Origin: Penium margaritaceum
Lineage: Eukaryota; Streptophyta; Zygnematophyceae; Desmidiales; Peniaceae
DNA length: 64,000 nt
NCBI GenBank assembly: GCA_023375785.1
Contig: SZWC01000843.1
Location: forward strand, 259,569-323,568
Reading direction: 5' to 3'
The position numbers and the translations under genes are program-made. Positions 59,479 to 64,000 of the stretch are shown piece after piece. Below the pieces are notes generated by a model. It was not told where the DNA came from. It ran no database searches and was given only the letters and a program-made list of their open reading frames with translations. Position 1 is the stretch's first letter; every line of letters starts with the position of its first letter.

Positions 59479-59840
59479 TGTGCATTTGTTGCCACGTCTG
59501 CATTGTTGATGACAAAGTCGCGTACCATGTCAGGCTTTGCCATCTCCTTAACAGTTGCGGGCGCCGAATGCCCCAACTGTGGGTGCCAGAGCTCTAGAGC
59601 AGCACTTCCTCCCTTGGCCATGTTGACGACGCGCTCCTGCGAATCTGCTGCATCGGATGCCGCGGGGACCACCTTGGTCTCCACAATGTAGAGACCGCCC
59701 TCGCGCTTTGCCTCCAGCATGACCTCGCCGTCGCCGTCGATGCGCACCACTGCGCCTTTCCTGCAGAATAACACCTCATACCCCTTGTGCGTCAAGCGGC
59801 TGACACTCAAAATGTCAGCCAGGCCGGGGACGTGCTGCAC
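59460..59840 (-). pseudogene. Copia protease C-terminus and GAG pre-integrase domain
   Basis: VQHVPGLADILSVSRLTHKG is the hallmark after the protease, and LELWHPQLGHSA is the pre-integrase His-rich motif. The frame then needs a shift near 59,480-59,500 to reach the CKPC pair of the integrase frame, so at least one indel lies there. Confidence 0.85.
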
Positions 59841-60060
59841 ATCACGAATTTTTCACAGATCCTTCTTACTGCCCACCACGACTTCCACCTCCACGTTGCC
59901 TTCGCCGGCCGCCGGCTCGACTTTGTCGTTCGCGACCACCATCGACTTGGAGGACTTCTCGTAGGTGACGAACCCCACCTTCTCGACTTTGGTGTGCTCC
60001 TCGGCCTCGGAATCCAGGCACCGCCTGTTTGCCTTCTTGAGGAAGTGGTTGTTGTTGCTG
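59841..60060 (-). pseudogene. Copia protease with altered active site
   Basis: RRCLDSEAEEHTK (Asp codon 60,014-60,012) corresponds to the LDSGA(S/T) aspartic protease motif, with Gly changed to Glu. VVANDKVEP follows. A TGA stop lies after GSKKDL, before the VQHVPG motif. The reading frame is shared with the CCHC knuckle upstream. Confidence 0.7.
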
Positions 60061-60113
60061 TTGAGGAGCGACCTACTCTTGCTTTTTTTGCCGCCGGTCT
60101 TTGCCTCCTCCGG

Positions 60114-60155
60114 GCACTAACGGGCCCAATGGCACTCCTTGCTGCAGTTGCGACA
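60114..60155 (-). pseudogene. Gag CCHC zinc knuckle with internal stop
   Basis: CRNC, SKEC, H, WAR, TAG stop (60,117-60,119), then C: C-x2-C-x4-H-x4-C with the stop in the last spacer. The Cys-His ligands are otherwise complete. Confidence 0.85.
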
Positions 60156-60269
60156 CGCACCTTTCTTGGCGCCCTTCTTGCCTCGCCTTTTCCGCCACTT
60201 CCTTGGCCCATGCTTCCGCCACCGTGCGTTTTAGTGACGAGGGCCGACGAGGAAGACGAGGACTCCCGC

Positions 60270-60757
60270 AGCTCCAAAGCTACGCCTCGTTGCGGATGTA
60301 CTCTGCGACCGCGCCATAGGTGAGCTTGTTCTCCGACCATCCTCCGAGGACGGTGATGAGTGGGCCTCAACTGTGAGGTAGGGCCATGAGGAGGGCCATG
60401 GCCTACAGCTGCGTGTCAATCTTCCACCCCACGCCATTGTATTGCGAGGCGAGCGACTCGATCTGCTGCATAGCAGAGATGACATCATCTCCCTCCTCGA
60501 TTCTCACTGTGAGGAGTCGCTTCATCGCGAAGATTTTGTTCGCGAGCAACTTGGATTGGTGGATGGCGCAGAGCTTTTCCCAAGCTTCGGCTGCCAGCTT
60601 GCAGCCTTGGAAGTAGCCCCACTACGACGCGGCTGTCCCGAACACCAGGAGCATGAGCGCCTCCGTGTTCTTCTTTTCGAAGGCCTGCTTCTCCGCGCCC
60701 GTAGCAGTCGCCTCTGTGAGCACCTCCTTTCCCAACATGACATCCAACAGTCCCCGA
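60270..60757 (-). pseudogene. Copia gag (N-terminal/capsid part)
   Basis: Segments include GLLDVMLGKEVLTEATATG, FEKKNTEALMLLV, CKLAAEAWEKLCAIHQS, MKRLLTVRIEEGDDVIS, MQQIESLASQYNGVGWKID, a TAG, AMALLMALP, and LTYGAVAEYIRNE. This is the pattern of the copia gag/UBN2 family (helical capsid, with a LLxSLP-like and L-x-L-x-x-V segment before the knuckle). Several stops are present. The start is missing: the dispersed repeat begins at 60,754. Confidence 0.82.
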
Positions 60758-61218
60758 GTAACAAAACGTACTACTGAGTTTCGGACGTCGAGCCAGGATT
60801 TTGGCAAAGTCCCTCAGTAACAACCTGCACTACTGGATCCGGTGGATGATCCACCGGATCAGGTGGATCATCCATCGGACGCCTCGGCAGGACTATCGGA
60901 GCATTTTCTCCAGATGGTATTTTTGTTACTCGGTCCGGTCGATTATCGACCGGATTTCAAGTCGCAGCCGGCTCCCAGAGCCGCTGCGCATACCCCAACT
61001 TTGGAAGGCCATGTCTCACTGGATACTTGTCCGATTCCGGCGAAACAACTTCCACCGGATTTAGCGACTCATCGACTTTACTGGGCAATCCTCCATTTTA
61101 GGATCCGAGCAAATTTTGAGTCACCAGGTCCGCCGGAGCGGAGTTTCCATGTTCTGGCGGCTCGTCATCGCCTCCCGGCGCCGCACTTGGGTATGCGGAG
61201 GGGCAATGTTTCAACACC
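60754..61218 (+). repeat. Dispersed repeat, copy 2 (about 460 bp)
   Basis: Homologous to 3731-4165, with about 20 extra bases from a local duplication around 60,836-60,870. It carries three inverted repeats: CCGAGTAACAAAA (60,754-60,766) with TTTTGTTACTCGG (60,921-60,933); GATCCGGTGGA-TGA-TCCACCGGATC (60,836-60,860); and TCCGGTCGA-TTA-TCGACCGGA (60,934-60,954). The hairpins are degenerate in copy 1. Class unknown. Confidence 0.8.
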
Positions 61219-61785
61219 AAGCACTTTGCCAGACCACCAATAATCCTCTGCAACACTACCTACACAACTCTCCACACCTTCCTTGCAACCTACGACATGA
61301 ACAACGGAACTCTGCTTACCACAGCTCCCTCCCACGGCCAGCATCTTGTCCACCGCCTACTGAAAGAAGCAGATGATTCATGCGAACCCATCACATGCCC
61401 TCTCAGACCTGAACTGCTTGTTCTTGCAGAGTTGTCACTGCTCACAACCTGCGCAAACCCAAGTACGGCCTGAGTCCTAGGACGATATGGGTGTGCGACC
61501 GAAACCGCTCTGCTTCCACCTGTAAACCGGAACTGACCCACAAAACGCCCACTGAACCACTACTACCAACCTGTGCATTACCCTCCACTGACGCCTCCTC
61601 CACCACTGCACTCACTGTCTCTGCTCAGACACTCCAGCACCGCCCAGGTTTTCTCTCCTCCCTCTACAGCCTGGTGTTGAGGCGTCTCCCGTCTCCAAAA
61701 CCTCCTAAGCTTCCTTTGTGCTGAACCCCTACCAAAGCACGACTCCCAGGCCTACCTTTGAAGGCTTGCACCCCTCTCCCGATCT
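61219..61785 (+). other. Unassigned sequence before a polypurine tract
   Basis: No recognised coding motifs. Short frames only (61,297-61,473, 58 codons; 61,491-61,724, 77 codons, Thr/Ser/Pro-rich). By position it could be the 3' end of the interior of the LTR element whose LTR starts at 61,794. Confidence 0.35.
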
Positions 61786-61793
61786 AAGGGGGG
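61786..61793 (+). promoter_or_regulatory. Candidate polypurine tract
   Basis: AAGGGGGG directly followed by TGTCGGAAAT, the same arrangement as AAGGGGGAG/TGTTGGGAAT at 51,152-51,170. Confidence 0.5.
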
Positions 61794-62545
61794 TGTCGGA
61801 AATTATCTCGGAGATCACTTCAAGGGGTGCTGCCACTGAGAAAATAAAGAGTGACAGCGTACGTTCCTCTCCGGAGTCACACGACCAATGACCGAACGGT
61901 CGAACGACCGACAAGCGTGCAAATATCGCCAAGGCCAAACTCAGCGGATTCGTGCAACGATGGTCCAGGCTAAACGCACCTGTAAAGACCGTGCCTGCGC
62001 ACGTCACTCCCCTATGCGCACAGCTAGCAAAGCCAAATCATGGACGCGAGGCACTCTCCCCTTCCCACTTGCCCGCGCCGCCACCTCCCTTCCATGCCCG
62101 CTCAACGAAGCGCGCTAGGTTAGACCTTTCCTATTTGTATTGCTTGTATTCTAGTCTATAATCATTCCATTTGATTCCTCTTCAGGCTCGACCTCTGGGC
62201 CGCCTCCAGTCCTTTTGCCTTCATTTGCCTCTCAGCGCCCATGCTCTCGCACTGTGCCCAGTCTTTCCTTCCTAACGTCACCAATACATCTGCAACGCCC
62301 ACACCTTTGAGAAAGTTTCCGCTCTTATCTCCAAAGTGATGTGTCCACTCTTCTCAGCAATACCTCAATGCTCGCACATTCGGTGCTGCACCCACACTCC
62401 ATTCTCGTTGTTAACAGCGACGATTAGTGGAATTGAGCAGAAGCAAAGCGTTAACGCTTTGCTTCTGCTCGTGCTTCTGTCCTGCATTGAAACGATCGTC
62501 TTTGTGATTGCGTCCAGCTAACGGCAGCACCAGCAGTCTTCCTAC
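61794..62545 (+). mobile_element. LTR-like 3' end of another element, truncated by the 15-bp array
   Basis: It starts TGTCGGAAATTATC after the polypurine tract. AATAAA at 61,843-61,848 lies at a position similar to that in the 47.8-kb LTRs. A TATAAT-like site lies near 62,156. I see no CA end followed by flanking duplication before the 15-bp array starts at 62,546, so the right end may be missing. It includes a 36-bp palindrome. Confidence 0.45.
62435..62470. repeat. 36-bp perfect palindrome
   Basis: Each 18-base arm reads GAGCAGAAGCAAAGCGTT outward from the centre (62,452/62,453), with no spacer and GTTAAC at the centre. It lies 76 bp before the 15-bp array. Confidence 0.97.
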
Positions 62546-64000
62546 ACACTGGTCAGAAACACAATGGTCAGAAACGTAGTGGTCAGGAACACAGTGGTCA
62601 GAAACAAACTGGTCAGAAACACTCCGATCAGAAACACACTGGTCAAAAGCACAGTGGTCAGAAACACAGTGGTCAGAAACACAGTGGTCACAAACACAGT
62701 GGTCATAAACACAGTGGTCATAAACATGATGGTCAGGAACACACTGGTCAGAAACACAGTGGTAAGAAACAGAGTGGTCAGAAGCACAGTGGTCAGAAAC
62801 ACACTGGTCAGAAACACACTGGTAAAAAACACACTGGTCAGAAACACGGTGGCCAGAAATGCAGAGGTCAGAAACACACTGCTCAGAATAACACTGGTCA
62901 GAAACACAGTGGTCAGAAATACAGTGGTCAGAAACACACTGGTCATAAACACACTGGTCAGAGACACACTGGTCAGAAACACACTGGTCAGAAACACACT
63001 GGTCAGAAACCCACTGGTGAAAAACACTGTGCTCAGAAATACAGTGGTCAGAAACACAGTGGTCAGAAATACAGTGGCCAGAAATACACTGGTCAGAAAC
63101 ACAGTGGTCAGACACACCGGTCAGAAACACACTGGTCAGAAACACAGTGGCCATAAACAAAGTGGTCAAAATCACAGTGGTCAGGAACACAGTGGTCAGA
63201 AACACAGTGGTCAGAAACACACTGGTCAGAAAAACAGTGAACAGAAACACACTGGTCAGAAACACAGTGATCAGAAACACAGTGGACAGAAACACCGTGG
63301 TCAGAAACACACTGGTAAAAAACACAGTGGTCCGAAACACAGTGGTCAGAAACACACTGGTCACAAACACAGTGGTCAGAAACACAGGGGTCAGAAACAT
63401 AGTGGTAAGAAACACACTGGTCAGAAACACAGTGGTCAGAAACACATTGGCCAGAAGAACAGCGGTCAGAAACACAGTGGTCAGAGACACAGTGGTCAGA
63501 TCACACTGGTCTGAAACACATTGGTAAGAAACACAGTGGTCAGAAACACAGTGGTCAGAAACACAGTGGTCAGAAACACACTGGTCAGAAACACAGTGGT
63601 CAGAGGCACCCTGGTCAGAAACACAGTGGTCAGAAACACAGTGGTCAAAAACACAGTGGTCAGAAACATAGTGGTCAGAAACACAGTGGTCATACACACA
63701 GTGGTCAAAAACATAGTGGTCAGAAACACAGTGGTCAGAAACACAGTGCTCAGAAACACAGTGGTCAGAAACACACTGGTAAGACACACAATGGTCTGAA
63801 ACACACTGGTCAGAAACACACTGGTCAGAAACACAGTGTTCAGAAACACAGTGGTCAGAAACACATTGGGCAGAAACACACTGGTCAGAAACACAGTGGT
63901 CAGAGACACAGTGGTCAGAAACACAGTGGTCAGAAACACACTGGTCAGAAACACACTGGTCAGAAACACACTGGTCAGAAACACAGTGGTCAGAAACACA
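62546..64000 (+). repeat. 15-bp minisatellite, array b (about 97 copies, runs off window end)
   Basis: Same unit and orientation as array a. The large open frames across it (for example minus strand 63,787-62,411) are products of the repeat, joined to non-repeat sequence at the left edge. Confidence 0.97.

Larger units (their letters stand above)
58971..60757 (-). mobile_element. Ty1/copia retrotransposon remnant (gag to integrase)
   Basis: In minus-strand order: gag, CCHC knuckle, protease, pre-integrase finger, integrase. This is the copia order (integrase before reverse transcriptase). Reverse transcriptase, RNase H and 3' LTR are missing because the 15-bp array begins inside the integrase C-terminal part. 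The 5' end is cut by the dispersed repeat at 60,754. Several stops and at least one frameshift make it a pseudogene. Confidence 0.92.

Noticed and set aside
61297-61473. 58-codon plus-strand ORF before the polypurine tract
   Set aside because: No recognisable motif, no homologue in the window and no upstream signal. Kept only as part of an unassigned stretch.

Overview
This window carries no intact host gene that I can support. It is a block of repeat-rich, heterochromatin-like eukaryotic DNA: three tandem-repeat families, several decayed mobile elements, and junctions between them. The best clue to lineage is a complete LTR element whose primer-binding site (TGGTATCAGAGC) matches the 3' end of the plant-type initiator tRNA-Met, together with Ty1/copia-type coding remains. 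A green-lineage genome (land plant or streptophyte alga) is therefore likely. The abundance of long minisatellites would fit a large algal genome, but I cannot name a species.

Layout: (1) 1-3.2 kb, minus strand: a decayed element with a Ty3/gypsy-type integrase (H2C2 finger, DDE core, C-terminal domain) that continues into a row of PHD-like zinc fingers. (2) 3.7-4.2 kb: a dispersed repeat whose second copy lies at 60.75-61.2 kb. (3) 4.2-41.3 kb: satellite DNA with monomers of about 190 bp, arranged as a six-monomer higher-order repeat of about 1.14 kb. It is interrupted at 17.3-23.6 kb by a second copy of the integrase/zinc-finger element and at 31.6-31.9 kb by a small insert. (4) 41.34 kb: the satellite flips orientation, then is broken by a tRNA-SINE-like insert with long G runs (41.9-42.4 kb). 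(5) 42.8-47.8 and 51.8-55.0 kb: a 20-bp minisatellite, split by a complete 4.0-kb LTR element (47,760-51,783, 5-bp target duplication CTAGC) that has lost coding capacity and contains very long perfect palindromes. (6) 55.0-55.8 kb: a second 5' LTR plus about 210 bp of internal sequence, cut off by a 15-bp minisatellite (55.8-59.0 and 62.5-64.0 kb). (7) 59.0-62.5 kb, an island in the 15-bp array: a minus-strand Ty1/copia pseudogene (gag, zinc knuckle, protease, integrase; no reverse transcriptase), the second dispersed repeat, and a plus-strand LTR-like end with a 36-bp perfect palindrome.

The most interesting items are the integrase joined in frame to a PHD-like zinc-finger row (seen twice, without a recognisable reverse transcriptase in the more complete copy), the clear six-monomer higher-order satellite, an 81-bp two-part periodic CCGCGGA block that replaces the integrase core in copy 2, and nested perfect palindromes of 98 and 136 bp. 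The very long open frames over the 20-bp and 15-bp arrays are by-products of repeat units lacking stop codons and are not treated as genes.
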